Source of the DNA: Mus musculus
Taxonomy: Eukaryota > Chordata > Mammalia > Rodentia > Muridae
Assembly: GCF_000001635.26 (NCBI RefSeq)
Contig: NC_000082.6
Location: forward strand, 55,621,075-55,685,074
DNA: 64,000 nucleotides
Reading direction: 5' to 3'
This document shows positions 1 to 11,599 of this stretch, one piece after another. The notes beneath the pieces were generated by a model. It saw nothing but the letters and a program-made list of their open reading frames with translations, did no database searches and was not told the origin of the DNA. The translations under genes were made by a program, and so were the position numbers. The stretch's first letter is position 1, and each line of letters opens with the position of its first letter.

Positions 1-999
1 GTACCATTCAAGTATCGTGAAGTGTAACATCAGGTGGAATTTTTTTTTTTTTTATTTCAGCCAGCTGTCTTAGTACTGTGTACTCTTAGATTTAATTTTC
101 CACAACTTAAAAGTCACGACAACTTTTTTTTTAATCTCAACAGTTGGGCTTTAAGGAACATATAATTACTCAGAAATTCCTTCCCCAGCAGTGCAGCCAG
201 TGAGACATGGCGAAAGGTACTGTGTCCCCAGGCAAACCATTCCACCTCTGAGTCAACTCTCACCTACTGTAGGAAGCAGAGTTATGGCCCCTCCAAGGTT
301 CAGCAACCTAATCTCCAAAGTCTATAGCTATGTTCCCTTATAGGAAAAGGGAAATTGTCAGATCAGATTAAGCCAAAGACCCTGCAATGTGAGGGTTCTT
401 TAGAGGAGCCTAGTAAACAAGTTAAGAGAGAGATGGGAGCATTTGTCAGGGATACTTGAGCTGCTCCCCCTCCGGTGTTGTAGATAGAAGGAGGAGACTC
501 TAGGCCACAAAGGCAAGGAACAAAATTCTCCACTAGAACCTCCTAAAAAAAGTGCATCCTTGGCTACATCTTGATGTTGCCCAACTAAGAATACCCAGAC
601 TTTCATGGCCCCAGAACATGAAAATACGGGCTGCTTTCAGCAGCTAAACTTGTAGTAGTTAATTATAATAACAGTAGGAAATATATGAACCCAAAGGGCT
701 CTCCTTAAAGTCTTAAGTCCCTCATCTCTGGTCTTAGTTGAATCAATTTAGTCTCTTTCCCTATGGGAGCCCTTCATTAGTCTCAGGATGTAAACCCCAG
801 TCTCAAAATGCATTCCTTCTCCAGATTTTTTTTGAGATTAATAATATAACCGCAACATTTCTATTTTCCCCTTCCTCCCTCCAAACCGTCCCATATAACT
901 ATCTCTGCTCTCCTGCAAATTCATGCTCCCCTTAATTATTGCTATCTCGTGTATTATGTATACACATATATATTTCTCCATATGACCTATTAAATCTAT
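1..999. other. Intergenic sequence, no feature recognised
   Basis: AT-rich single-copy-looking sequence with a short T-run near 39-53. Short open frames on both strands lack any recognisable domain or coding context. Nothing could be assigned. Confidence 0.6.
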
Positions 1000-1915
1000 C
1001 TAATTCTGCCTGTATGCATGTTTTCAGGGCTGACAGTTTGGCACTGGACAATCAGTTGGTGTGCTCTTCCCTGGGGAAGACCATCTGTCCTATCCCCAGC
1101 TGTCCTCGGTTGCCTATACTTCTGCGTGTGAAGTAGTGGCCCTGTGGCCTCTCTTCATCCGGTTTGGTATGTTCATTTGTTCAGCTCGCATCTGGGCAGT
1201 CATGCTGGTGAGACTTTCCGCATGTAGCTTCTGATATTACCAGGAGACACCGAGTCCCCGATCCTCTGTCTTCTACAGCTGTCCTGTCCCCCTCTTCCAC
1301 AGTGTTCCCTGAGCCTTAGCTGCAGGCATGTTTTGCTGAGGCATCCACTTGGACTCTGCTCCACAACTCAGCATTTAGATGGGTTGTGGCTTTCTGTAGT
1401 TGATTCCTGTAGCAAAGAGAAGTTCTCTTTCTTTTTTTTTTAAATTAGATATTCTCTTTATTTACATTTCAAATGTTATCCCCTTTCCTAGTTTCATCTC
1501 CTAAAATCCCCTATCCCTTTCCCCCTCCCCCTGCTCCACAACTCACCCACTCCTGCTTCCTGGCCCTGGCATTCCCCTGTACTGGGGCATAGAACCTTCA
1601 CAGGACCAAGGGCTTCTCCTCCCATTGATGACCGACTTAGGCCATCCTCTGCTACATATGCAGCGAGAGCCACAAGTCCCACCATGTGTTTTCTTTGATC
1701 GGTGGTTTAGTCCCAGGGAACTCTGGGGGTACTGGTTAGTTCATGTTGTTGTTCCTCCTATGGGGCTGCAAATCCCTTCAGCTCCTTGGGTATTTAAAGA
1801 GAAGTTTTCTTGATGAGGGATAAAAATTAGACTTCTCTGTGGGTATAAGGACACACGTTTATGTCTCGGTGTTAGAAATTATGCTAATTTAGTAAATTAG
1901 TGGTGTGGATTCTCC
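1000..1915. repeat. Old rodent repeat fragment (probably L1 Lx-type noncoding), split by a younger L1
   Basis: The stretches 1000-1424 and 1807-1915 read as one interspersed repeat that I associate with rodent L1 noncoding sequence (phrases such as CTTCCCTGGGGAAGAC and GTGGGTATAAGGAC). They are separated only by the L1 tail at 1425-1795 and its target duplication. The family name is a recollection. The split itself is directly supported by the duplicated 11-mer at the junctions. Confidence 0.4.
1425..1795 (-). mobile_element. 5'-truncated L1, 3' UTR only
   Basis: Begins with a T-run (the poly(A) tail seen from the other strand) and then reads as the complement of a rodent L1 3' UTR, with the typical CCCTGTACTGGGGCATA, ACATATGCAG and GTACTGGTTAGTTCATG phrases. 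It is flanked by an 11-bp target-site duplication AAAGAGAAGTT at 1414-1424 and 1796-1806. About 370 bp long, with no coding part. Confidence 0.85.
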
Positions 1916-2706
1916 TTCAATAACCATAACTTCACTAGCTTTCTCCCCCTCCCCCCCCCAAAAAAAAATAAGGAGACTGTGTCTTCTTCACTATATTCAC
2001 TAAAAGTCCCTTTATGGCCTGTTGTTTGGGAGGCAATCCTGTTATCCAAGTGACAACACAAAAGTGTGAATCTTTGGTGACAGCAAAGCCTACTGACCCT
2101 CTGCACATTGAGTCTGTCTTCTCATTCTCTTTAACTTTTACTGAGCACCAAAGCAGGAGGCACCACTCCTGACTGAGGGCTGTGGCGTTTACTAGTTTGA
2201 TTAGACACAGAAAAACTCATCCTTTTGAGAGTAGGAAAGTTTATGAGCAGGAGAACAACGTGAACGAATAATATGAACTCACAGTTCCTCATTCACAATT
2301 ACAAGTACCATGGCTTCTCAAGAAATTAGATGCTAGTTTCTGATTGTCTATATACATGGCCAACTTCATTCTTTCTCTTTCTTGCTCTCCCTGGACAATT
2401 GTTAAGAGCTGTTCTTCATTCCCTGCATTCTGAAAACACATGACAATACTATTTGGACAGAGAGGCCCTGTTGTTGTATTGCATATTTCACAATATGTCT
2501 TGGTACTATTTTTGTAATTTCTCTACTTCTTTGTTATGGGATTCTGGCCCACATGAACTTGCATTTGCTTATCCCACTTCCTTATTTGATTTGATTCATT
2601 GCTCTCTGTTGTGGTTTGTTTTCAGAAAATTTATTGTATCACTATGTTATGTTACCATAATAAAATTCCAAAGAGTCAATTCTATCAGCAGTTCAGACTC
2701 TTCTTT

Positions 2707-2921
2707 TTAAAATTTAGATTTATTTGTTTTATGTGTGAGATACATGTATGTTACATGTACCACATGTATGCTTGGTGCCCCTGAGGTCCAAAGAAGGTGT
2801 TGGATATCCTGGAACTAGAGACACAAATGGCTGTGCGCTACCACATTTATGCTTGGAACTGAACCTGGGTCCTCTGGAAGAACAGCAAGTGCTCTTAACC
2901 ACTGAGTCATCTCTCAATCCC
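2707..2921 (-). mobile_element. SINE of the B2/B3 family (B3-like)
   Basis: The reverse complement starts with a tRNA-derived head (GAGATGACTCAGTGGTTAAG, A-box-like) followed by the B-box-like GGTTCAGTTCC. It continues into the part resembling the B3 body (AGTTCCAGGATATCC) and an A-rich end. Flanks carry an imperfect duplication (ACTCTTCTTTTT near 2696 and ACTCTCTTTT near 2924). Noncoding RNA-polymerase-III retroposon. Confidence 0.8.
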
Positions 2922-3093
2922 TCACTCTCTTTTTGAGCTGTGGGTCCTCTTCACCAACTTGTGACTGGTAAATAGGCAACTTTAATACACAGCGATGGAA
3001 ATCAGGGGTATTGTGTGCCTTCACTCTGAGAAGTTCATGGTATATCGTGCTACTTCTGGTCTAAACCTGTGCTTTGTAGAACATTTGTAAGTA

Positions 3094-3659
3094 ATGGTGT
3101 GAAGCTGACCATTGTTATTAATGAAGCTTCTGGCAAGGCACTTGCTCGTCCTCTTGGAAGTACCAGTCATAAAGGTATACATGCTCATGGTGTGAGAACT
3201 ACATGGTGGCATCTAAGTGAATAGAAAGCAACTAGAGCTAATGCTGTGAGTCACAGCTGGACAAAAAAAGAGTACGTCAGTCTGAGTACCTCTCCAATCC
3301 AGACACTGAAGTTGTACTGATAGGTTTCTCCATCCACAGCCCTGATAATTTACATAGTCATCCCACGGGAACCAAAATGGTCGCCCAAAGTCAAGCACCT
3401 CTGTCCCCATGTGCCCTTCATCCTGATTGGGAATAATGAGACGTTTCAGAATGATTACCACAGAAGGTAGATGTTAGCCAAGATAGAAGCAGGAGCCAGT
3501 AGACCTGAAGAAGCCAGAGAGGTGGCAGATAAGACCACTGTTGGAGACTCCCTGAGCATTTCAGGAAGACTGAAGAAACAGTGAGGGATTTCCGAAATGG
3601 CCTTGCATGCTCCTCTGAAAGCCAAATATGGGAAGGAACAACCTTTAGCCTTGTCTAAA
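3094..3659 (+). pseudogene. Processed pseudogene of a Rho-family GTPase (RhoA/B/C-like)
   Basis: Not an open frame, but the + strand aligns piecewise with a Rho small GTPase. An AAGCTG..ATTGTT segment (beta-1 and P-loop, with GASGKA-type decay) is followed by a degraded switch I and a GTG.CACAGCTGGACA segment (DTAGQ region). Then come a PDTEVVLIGFSIHSPDNL-like segment near 3300-3350, a KHLCPHVPFILIGNN-like segment near 3390-3440 (NKKD guanine-specificity loop changed), and an RPEEARE-like segment near 3500. The C-terminal end lies near 3659. Frameshifts and several stops separate these blocks. The coding order is uninterrupted by introns, which fits a processed copy. Rho GTPases are membrane-associated cytoskeletal switches; this copy cannot encode one. 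The closest paralog cannot be fixed by eye. Minus-strand open frames over this stretch are antisense shadows. Confidence 0.75.
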
Positions 3660-3774
3660 GCACCCTGCTCCAAGTACTGCTCTCATGAGGCTCATCTAAA
3701 TACACTGTTTTCCACAGAGTTCCTATTTCAGGGCTTTGCTCTTTAACAGGTTTCACGGATATTGCTTTGGGTGG

Positions 3775-4142
3775 TGTAGTGGTTTGAATAGGAATTGTTC
3801 CCATCAACTCCTATGTTTGAATGCTTGGCCCATAGGGAGTGGCATTATTAGGAGGTGTGGCCTTGTTGGAGTAGGTATGACCTTGTTGAAAGAAGTGTGC
3901 CACTTTGAGAGAGGCTTTGAGGTCTCCTATGCTCAAGCTACACCCAATATGGCACACAATCTCCTCCTGTTGCCCGTGGATCAAGATGTCAAACTCTCAG
4001 CTCCTCCTCTAGCACCATGTATGCTTGCATGTTGCCATGAGGATAACAGACTAAGCTTCTGAAACTGTAAGTTCTCCCCAATTAAATGTTCTCCTTTATA
4101 AGAGGTCATGGTGGCTCTTCACAGTAATAAAACCCTAAGACA
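3775..4142 (+). repeat. Solo LTR of MaLR type (ORR1-like)
   Basis: Starts TGTAGTGGTTTGAAT and ends AACCCTAAGACA, the TG...CA ends expected of an LTR. It contains GGAGTGGCATTATTAGGAGG, TCTCAGCTCCTCCT and CAATTAAATGTTCTCC, all typical of rodent ORR1. No internal region or second LTR is adjacent, so it is a solo LTR. The 108-codon open frame over it is fortuitous. Confidence 0.85.
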
Positions 4143-4487
4143 AATGGGCATCTAGTATAGTGAAATTATGTTCAGTAAGAGAAGACATGCATCTAAGATG
4201 GACGCACAGTTCTGTAGTTCCTTGTGACTTAGATTATATTACACTGTAGTTAGAGTCACATAAAAAAGAAATATACCTGCCCTAGACTAGATGCATTATT
4301 TTTTGCACTGGTGAATTTCCCAAAACTGAAGGCTATCATCATCCCTGTAGGAAGTGTATCAGAGCTTCCTATAGGGCTGGCTTGGGCTAGATGAATAAAC
4401 TTACTTTAAATTTCTCAAAAATGTGTTTGAAATGTTCTTCTTAATTGAACGAAGACAGGGGAGCCTGTTTTATCTGCAGGTGTTTTC

Positions 4488-4512
4488 TTTTGTTTTGTTT
4501 TGTTTTGTTTTG
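4488..4512 (+). repeat. (TTTTG)n short tandem repeat
   Basis: About five consecutive TTTTG units seen directly. Confidence 0.9.
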
Positions 4513-5850
4513 AAGAAAACACTCAAAAGACGGGAAGAAAGCTGGAGAGGAAGAAGCTAGGAGCAGCTGTGAAAGTGTGCATGCCTGTTTTAAAATTTGA
4601 GCCACCATGTTGCTGTGAGCCCACAGCTAGACTGGACATGTGTGCTCTGGTTTGGAGAACCTGACAGAGAAGCACCCAGAGTTCTTCAGAATCAGGAAAC
4701 CAAAAGCCAAAGATAGCAAATATAGTTACAGACCATACTTCTTTTTCAGTCCTTTTAATACAATACGATGAAATAACTTTTACTGAGTGGCAGTGGAAAG
4801 CTGGTTGTGGAAAAGGGAAGGAGGGTCCTTACTTCGGTATTCTGGAAGTGACTGAGAGATTTCAAAGAATATGTTTGAAACAGGACACATGGTTGCTCTC
4901 TGCTGAAGAAAGGTTTCCATAGTGTTTGTTGAATTTCATTTAAAATTGAATATGAGAAAAGAGTCCCTGGAATACACCCTTAACCCAAAGCAATTTTGCT
5001 TTGGGTCCTGACACCCCATCATAAACTGTCTCTGAGTTAGCCAATTGAAATCATTATTATTTCCATGCTATCAGTGGTCATCAGAGAAGCCAACTTCAGC
5101 AGCTGATGGGAGTAGATGCAGAACACACAAACATTAGGCAAGGCTTGGTGGGACACAGCAGAAGAGGGTAAGGAATTATAATAGGAACCAGAGAAGTTGA
5201 AATACTATGGGAACATTGCCCAAAGCATCAACTAAGCAGGGCTCACAGAGGTTCACAGTGACTGAAGCAGCAACCATGGAGCCTGCCTGAATCTGCACTA
5301 TGTCCTCTGCATGCATGCTGTGGTTAACTTGGTTTTATGGGGGAGAGGGGGTGGCTCCTAACAGTGAGAGTGGGGTATCTCTCACTCTTTTGCCTGCTCT
5401 TAGGACCCTTTTCCTCCTACTGAGTTGCATAGTTCAGCCTTGATATGAGGGTTTGTGTCTAGTCTTACTGTATCTTGTTATGCTGTGTTTGGTTAATATC
5501 ACTGGAAAGCCTGTTGTTTTTGTTTTGTTTTGAAAGGAAATGAAGGAGAAGCAGATTTGGGGGAAACAGTGTGGAGGAGAGGAGCTAGTAGGAGAGAAGT
5601 GAGAGGGAGGTTGGAGTCAAGATGTATGGTATGAGAAAACAATAAATTAAATGGTTGCACACCATGAGCAAGGTCTGTGGCCCCAATCTACCTCTCTGGT
5701 TATCACAAGCTCTATGATGTTGCCCAAAGGATTTATGCTCTTAGGTCTTCAAAATCTTCTCCTCTATAAAACAAAACACTCGGTTGTCTCTCCATACCAT
5801 CGTATGAGATTATGAGTGAAAATCATGACAGTCATTGACTAAAGCATGCC
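4513..5850. other. Intergenic sequence, no feature recognised
   Basis: Read on both strands. No repeat consensus, coding domain or RNA structure was recognised. Confidence 0.5.

Positions 5851-5894
<44 letters not shown>
5851..5894 (+). repeat. (ATT)n microsatellite
   Basis: Uninterrupted ATT/TTA trinucleotide run of about 14 units. Confidence 0.95.
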
Positions 5895-5896
<2 letters not shown>

Positions 5897-6052
5897 AACA
5901 TAATAACATGTGTGTAAGTGTGCTCAGACACAGATACATACACACAAATAAAGTTTTTTTGTTTTTTTGTTTTTGTAAATCTGGAGCCTAAATGTAAACT
6001 GTGAATAGATTAAGGGGAAACAGGTTTTCGGTTCCTCACAAATGTTCTTTGC

Positions 6053-6462
6053 TGTCTTACTCTTACTCAGGGTTTCAGTTGCTGTTATAAAACACTGTGA
6101 CCATCTAGGGGAGGAAAAGCCATATTTCAGCTTACATTTCCATAGAATAGTCACTGAGGGAAGTCAGACCAGGAACTCAAACAGGGCAGGAACCTAAAGA
6201 CAGTAGCTGCAGCAGAAGTCATGGAAGAGCTTTGCTTACATGTTGGCTCCTTCATGGTTTGTTCAGCCTGCTTTCTTATACCATCTACAACCACCTGCCA
6301 GGGGTGGCACCACCCACAGTGAGCTGGGCCCTCCCAAATCAATTATCAATCAAGAAAATGCCCTTCAAACCTGCCCTCAGACCATTCCTATGACTCGTTT
6401 TTCTCAATTAATATTACTTCTACCCAGATGACCACAGCCTGTATCAAGTCGACATAAAAACA
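6053..6462 (-). repeat. MaLR/ERVL-type solo LTR, subfamily not assigned
   Basis: The reverse complement runs from TGTTTTTATGTCGACTTGAT to GAGTAAGAGTAAGACA. The inner sequence contains the GGGCCCAGCTCACTGTGGGT and GAGTTCCTGGTCTGACTTCC phrases typical of a common rodent MaLR-like LTR. The TG..CA ends and the AAGACA terminus support the LTR reading. The subfamily name is uncertain. Confidence 0.65.
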
Positions 6463-7892
6463 TGGACATAGGAAGAATATACCTTCGAAACAGATCTAAA
6501 TGCTGAGAACAACATTTCTCTCCTATTCCTAAGAAATCCCAAAGTTCTTCCCTCCTTTATCCCTCAGACAGATTGCCCCAGGGTATGTTTGTGAGAATTG
6601 GCCTGTCTGTGTCACTATCCTCCATTGAGTGAAGCAGGAAGTATGCCAGGAGCCTGCCCAGCATGAAAGAGCCCTGAGGAAAGGAAGTGATAGTGTGTGG
6701 AGTCAGCAACAAGATGGAAGTTTATTTATCTTTGGCAATTCTTCTTTTGTCTAAAACTCTTTGTTATTCTAAGGCCAAAGGTGTTGGCTTCTGGTAATAA
6801 ATTCTGTTAGCAGCAGGGGACTTAAGAAGAAAAAGAGGCTTAATTGGTAGGGCTCCCTTCTCTCTGGTTCTTGCTTGAACTCATTAATTTTTCATTCACA
6901 CAGACAATGTACACAGACACCTAGACATTCATATGCATGTACGTTCTGGTAGGGTTCACCCACCCTGTCTCAATCAACTTCACAAATATTTCTGAATGCT
7001 TACATATATATACACGTACACACGTACATATAGACAAACAGACATACACACATATATACATTTGGTGAATGGAACTGAGCCCCAAATAACACAGACATAC
7101 ATTTGGATGTATGAATGCATTGATGCATAGATGGATGGATGAATGGATGGGTGGGGCCAAACCCCCCAAGCCACCACTTTTGTTTTCTGTCTTTTTTATA
7201 GGCAAAAATTACCTCATAGATAAAATGTTACACAAAAGAGGAGTTACAGAAGGATGTTGATATTAAGTACAAAGCAGTGCTTCATTCTGTAAGCTCATTA
7301 TAAGTTCAAAGCAACAGTTTTACATGGCGTCCCTTTATCATACTGCACACTGTGGTTTCATCCTTGGAACTGACATAGAATGAATGCTTTTCCATGATCA
7401 CAAATTTGTCCCAGGAATAGAATGTGTACATTCTATTCTTGATTCTAACATTATTATATCTTTCTAGCAAAACAACTAAAACCATCTCTTAAAACTTTCT
7501 TTCTAAAATTATATGAATCAAATCAGGATTTCTATAAAAACCATTAATTCTTCTAAACAGTATTAATTCATGAAAGTTCATTTTTATGTTGATCTGCAGG
7601 AAATATTCCCAATAGGGTGGACTAATGTCCAGAAATCCTTAGACTATGTAATAATATTGACAGGAAAGGCATATCAGCTGCAAGAAACAATCCTGAGATG
7701 AAGTCTCTTGGGTCCTTGCCTCTCAGAGCTCATCCATCGCAGACCATGAAAACAAATCAAAATAAAACAAAACAGAGCAAAATGTGGGCCATCTCCAGGA
7801 ATTTCACCTGCTACTGCTAGCCTTATCCTCTCCTAAATGGCTCCTGATAGTAGTCACAGCAAGTCTGGCTAGCTTAGCACTTAGAGAAAGAA
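6463..7892. other. Intergenic sequence with short low-complexity tracts
   Basis: Contains alternating CA/TA-rich sequence (about 6998-7062) and an imperfect GGAT/GAAT run (about 7105-7155). No gene or named repeat was recognised in the rest. Confidence 0.5.
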
Positions 7893-8018
7893 AATATACA
7901 GAGTCAACTAACCTGGGCCCCTGGGGGCTCACAGAGACTGAACCACCAACCAAAGAGCTTGCAGGGCCTGGATCTAGACCCCCTACACATTTGTAACAGA
8001 TGTGCAGCTTGGTCTTCA
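7893..8018 (+). mobile_element. L1 3' UTR fragment
   Basis: Reads AACCTGGGCCC, GGCTCACAGAGACTGAACCA, CAGATGTGCAGCTTGGTCTT in the order seen in rodent L1 (Lx-type) 3' UTRs. Neither the poly(A) end nor any coding sequence is present, so it is an internal fragment. Confidence 0.7.
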
Positions 8019-8246
8019 TGTTCTTCATGAGGAATAAGGGAGTATAGGACTCCAAAACCTTGCATTTTAATTTTTTACTGCACAAATAAATTTGAGGGCA
8101 CAGATTTTTCAGAAACCTCAGTATCTCTCTTGCAATGTTAAGGGTCTCTTCTTTCATACAGACATTGGTTACTTCTGTCTGGTCCTCTGTGAAGCCTCTA
8201 GCATCCATTTCTAGGAACGATTATCTATATTCAAGTCCCCACACTC

Positions 8247-8697
8247 CTAGGTTCCTACCCTCTCATGTTCAAACAGCATAATCATTTCATGGGATACTTT
8301 CTCCATCTTCTCCCTACTCATCTTCACAAAGTCTAAAGATCCTTCTCCATGTGAAACTATAGCAGGATCCTCAATGACACCGTGCAATATATTTACCTTT
8401 GGACATCTGAGAGGGTTTTGAGATGATCCCAAGAGAACTGAGAGGGAAAGTTTGATTTTTATGAGATATTGAAAATAATTCTTCAAAAACTATATCCTCT
8501 GAGAATAGAGACTTTACATAAAGGTACTGACCTGAAGGTAAAAGTTTAATAGGAGGAAGAAAGTCAAAACCTTTACTGTTGCAATAGTTAATCAAATTTT
8601 CCTCTGGCTTAGAGCCCATATTATAGCTACAATTAAATCTCTCAGGAGAAAGGGATTGAAAATGGCAATGAAAAGAACAACAGAAAACAGATTTCCA
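8247..8697 (-). other. Possible decayed coding remnant, unidentified
   Basis: Two minus-strand open frames of 82 and 79 codons overlap with an apparent frame change near 8400-8440. Extended upstream, the first frame is open from about 8697. Composition is not obviously repetitive (mixed hydrophobic and charged residues, e.g. LPPIKLLPSGQYLYVKSLF), and I do not recognise a family. It could be a frameshifted processed pseudogene or chance openness. No promoter, splice sites or poly(A) signal were identified. Confidence 0.2.
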
Positions 8698-11002
8698 TCA
8701 CATCATGGAAGAAAAACAACTGGTTCTAAAGTGCTATAGAAGCAATCTTGGTGATTTTAGCTCAGTTGTTCATCCTGGTATTATGATATTCAGCTTTAAT
8801 GGCAAGAGGCACAAGTAGGCAGTGCTTGGAAGGGATTGCCTATCATTGTCTCAAAGTCACCCGAAGGTTGTTGGCACCTTTTTACTTGCCTTGTCTTGGG
8901 ATGAGCAATACCCAGAGCAAATAATCAATTGCAGTCAAGGTACATTAAAGCACAACAAACCTTCTGTGTGACCTGAGAATGCTCTGACTGTTAGCATGTC
9001 CTGGAAAATGGGAGATTTTTTTATTAAAGGGAATATGTAGGGCCCTCCCTACATATTAAGGTATGGGCATTTACACTTCTGTTGTGCCCACCACTACCAC
9101 CAGCTAGCATGGTAATCCATCCTAAAACAGTCATCCAGGAAAGAGAAATTAATATCTGTTAAATGCTTACTGTGTGTTAGATACTGCAGCACATGAATTC
9201 ACACACATGTTCTTGAATCTTCACCATTTCTGTAGATTGGGTGCTTCCATCAGCCAATTAAATGAAAAAAGAAAATGAGATTAAAGCACCTGTCTGGAAT
9301 CACACAGCTGGTCAGGACTGAACTCAGTCCATGGTCACACAGGGCCCTGGCTTTTATCATTACACATCCACTTAAGGACCAGGAAACATCTTCCACTGAG
9401 GGCTGCTACCAAATGGAGGATGTCAGCATTCAATTGGTTCAGGACCATTTGTCATTAAGTCCTTTGTCCCAAATGAACTCTGCTGGTCTCTCAATCTATC
9501 ACTGACTACAGGCAAACCCTATTTAGAGATCCATTATGTTGTTCTCAAGGAAACATTTTCTCAACAGGAAGGAAAAGAGTACAGGAGAGCATCTGAGGAG
9601 TCGCAGTGGTGGCTGTGAATCTTCTCATCTGCACCATCAGAGACATCCTAGAAGACTTGAGCTACCATGAGAGAAAAGATCTGAACCTGGCCTTGAGCCT
9701 GTGTAAGCTGTGTTCTGATCTGGGCTCTTGTGGCCATTAAAAACAGTCTTTTCCATGGCTTTAAGCACGTGTTGAATTTAGAGAAATTAATCCTGTTTGA
9801 GACAAATGAATGTATGGATAATCCCAAGAAGAACTCCTAAGCTCAGTGATACAAGGATAAAACAATAGTCCTGAAGTACGCACACTTTTTTTTTATTGAA
9901 GTAAATGGGGCAGGGAGGACAATGCTGATGGATGGTAAAATATAGAGACGGGGAAAAGGCTGAGAGATGCTGATCCTTTGATGTCTCATGGACCCCTCAT
10001 GTGTTTTAGTCACCACATGCATTGCCATTCCAGTCTTGGTTTACTTCCTGCATGGCCTGCTTAGTAAATGACCCCAACACTCAGCCCATTCTATAACCCT
10101 GAAAGCAAGCCCCAGAAGCCACCTCTCTACCCCCTTCCTTGTATGTAGCCAGTCACTGGCTTTTGTTGTTACCCTTGAATTATTTCTCAACTCCTCCCTT
10201 TGACTTCTGCCACAATTAAACCACAGGAATCAAAGCCACAATCATCTCCTTCCTTACAGAAAATTTTCTAGTCGGCTCTCTCCACCCTATTCTTAGCTGC
10301 ATTACGGATGCTTTTCTTCATGTTACATTGGATTTAGAAGAATAGGAAAGGAATTAAAATATTCCCAGTACAAAATACTAATAAGTATTTTAAAAATGGA
10401 AGTTTTGCTTTATTTAAAGATATAGTCTATGAGCGTGTCATATTAAATTACTACATCACATGCCATAAGTAGATACCATTCAGTAATTTTGAATGAAAAA
10501 TGATGATAATAAGCCCCTTCCTTAGTAGACTGGATAACTTACATTAACTCTAGTCGTTGCTATATATGTTCTTATTTTTAATAAATTATTCTTGTAACCC
10601 CATGCCTACTTCTCATCTCCATTCTTTCTTCTTTCTCAACAATGCTCAGCCAGTTCCTCTGGGAAGCTTTCCACCACTGACTAATATCAGCTTTTGTGTT
10701 CCTCCTGAGAGGTGCCTCAGTTCCCTGTTTCCACTCTCTTGAAGCCAGGTCACATGACTTAACCTCTGGCCCAGGCACCCTCAGAAAGCTGAACCCATTC
10801 GTGTTTCTCAGCACACTGTCTGACACACCATAGGAACTCAATGTGTGTTATTGCTGAGAGTGTGCACAGAAGCTAGAAAGCACACTCAGCAGAATGGAGA
10901 GAACTGCACTAGAGCTCCTGTGTGAAAATCAGTGCGACTTTAGTCCAGAAAAAAAAAAAAAAACTGGAGGCTCAAAAAGGTCTCCAACTGACATTTTCTA
11001 GT
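8698..11002. other. Intergenic sequence, one short hairpin
   Basis: No coding or repeat family recognised. It contains a perfect 11-bp inverted repeat with a 4-nt loop at 9032-9057 (AATATGTAGGG and its complement) and an A-run near 10951. Confidence 0.5.
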
Positions 11003-11006
11003 AAAA

Positions 11007-11041
<35 letters not shown>

Positions 11042-11043
11042 AT
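11003..11043 (+). repeat. (AAAT)n microsatellite
   Basis: About ten consecutive AAAT/AATA units. Confidence 0.95.
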
Positions 11044-11547
11044 CTGTTTAAAGACATTAAGATCTATCTGCCATCACTCCATACCTCCTGTTCTCCTATG
11101 GACACTCTGCTTGGACACTCTGTTTTCAGAGTACATTTCTTTCTCACTGGCCTTCCCAATGATATCATTTGCTGAAGTGCCATAACAGAGGTACACAGTT
11201 TCAGCCACAGAAACCCATTGTCCTGCAGATCTGGAGTTCCATCTGTGGTGAAGAGGTTGGCAAGGTTGTTTCCCCCACCCCAAACCCCCGCCCAGGACTC
11301 TGAGACACAGTCTGTTACATTCCTCTCTCCCAGCTTCCAGTGGCCTTAGTCATTCCTTGGCATGGTGATGCTGTTTCTCTTCCCCCTGCATCTTCACACT
11401 GCTTATCCTCTGTGCGTGTCTGTCTCTTCACATGGCACCTTATTCTCATATTACTCGTCTTAAATAAACATATCTGTAAGGAACTTACTTCCAAATAAGG
11501 TCACATTGTGACATACCAGGAGTGTGTGTACATATACATATACACAT

Positions 11548-11549
<2 letters not shown>

Positions 11550-11596
<47 letters not shown>
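11550..11596 (+). repeat. (TG)n microsatellite
   Basis: Uninterrupted TG run of about 23 units. Confidence 0.95.

Positions 11597-11599
<3 letters not shown>

Noticed and set aside
3213..3673. Two minus-strand open frames of 82 and 72 codons
   Set aside because: They lie antisense to the Rho pseudogene blocks, which explain the sequence better.
3736..4062. 108-codon + strand open frame
   Set aside because: It runs through an ORR1-like LTR; LTR sequence is noncoding and the frame has no domain.
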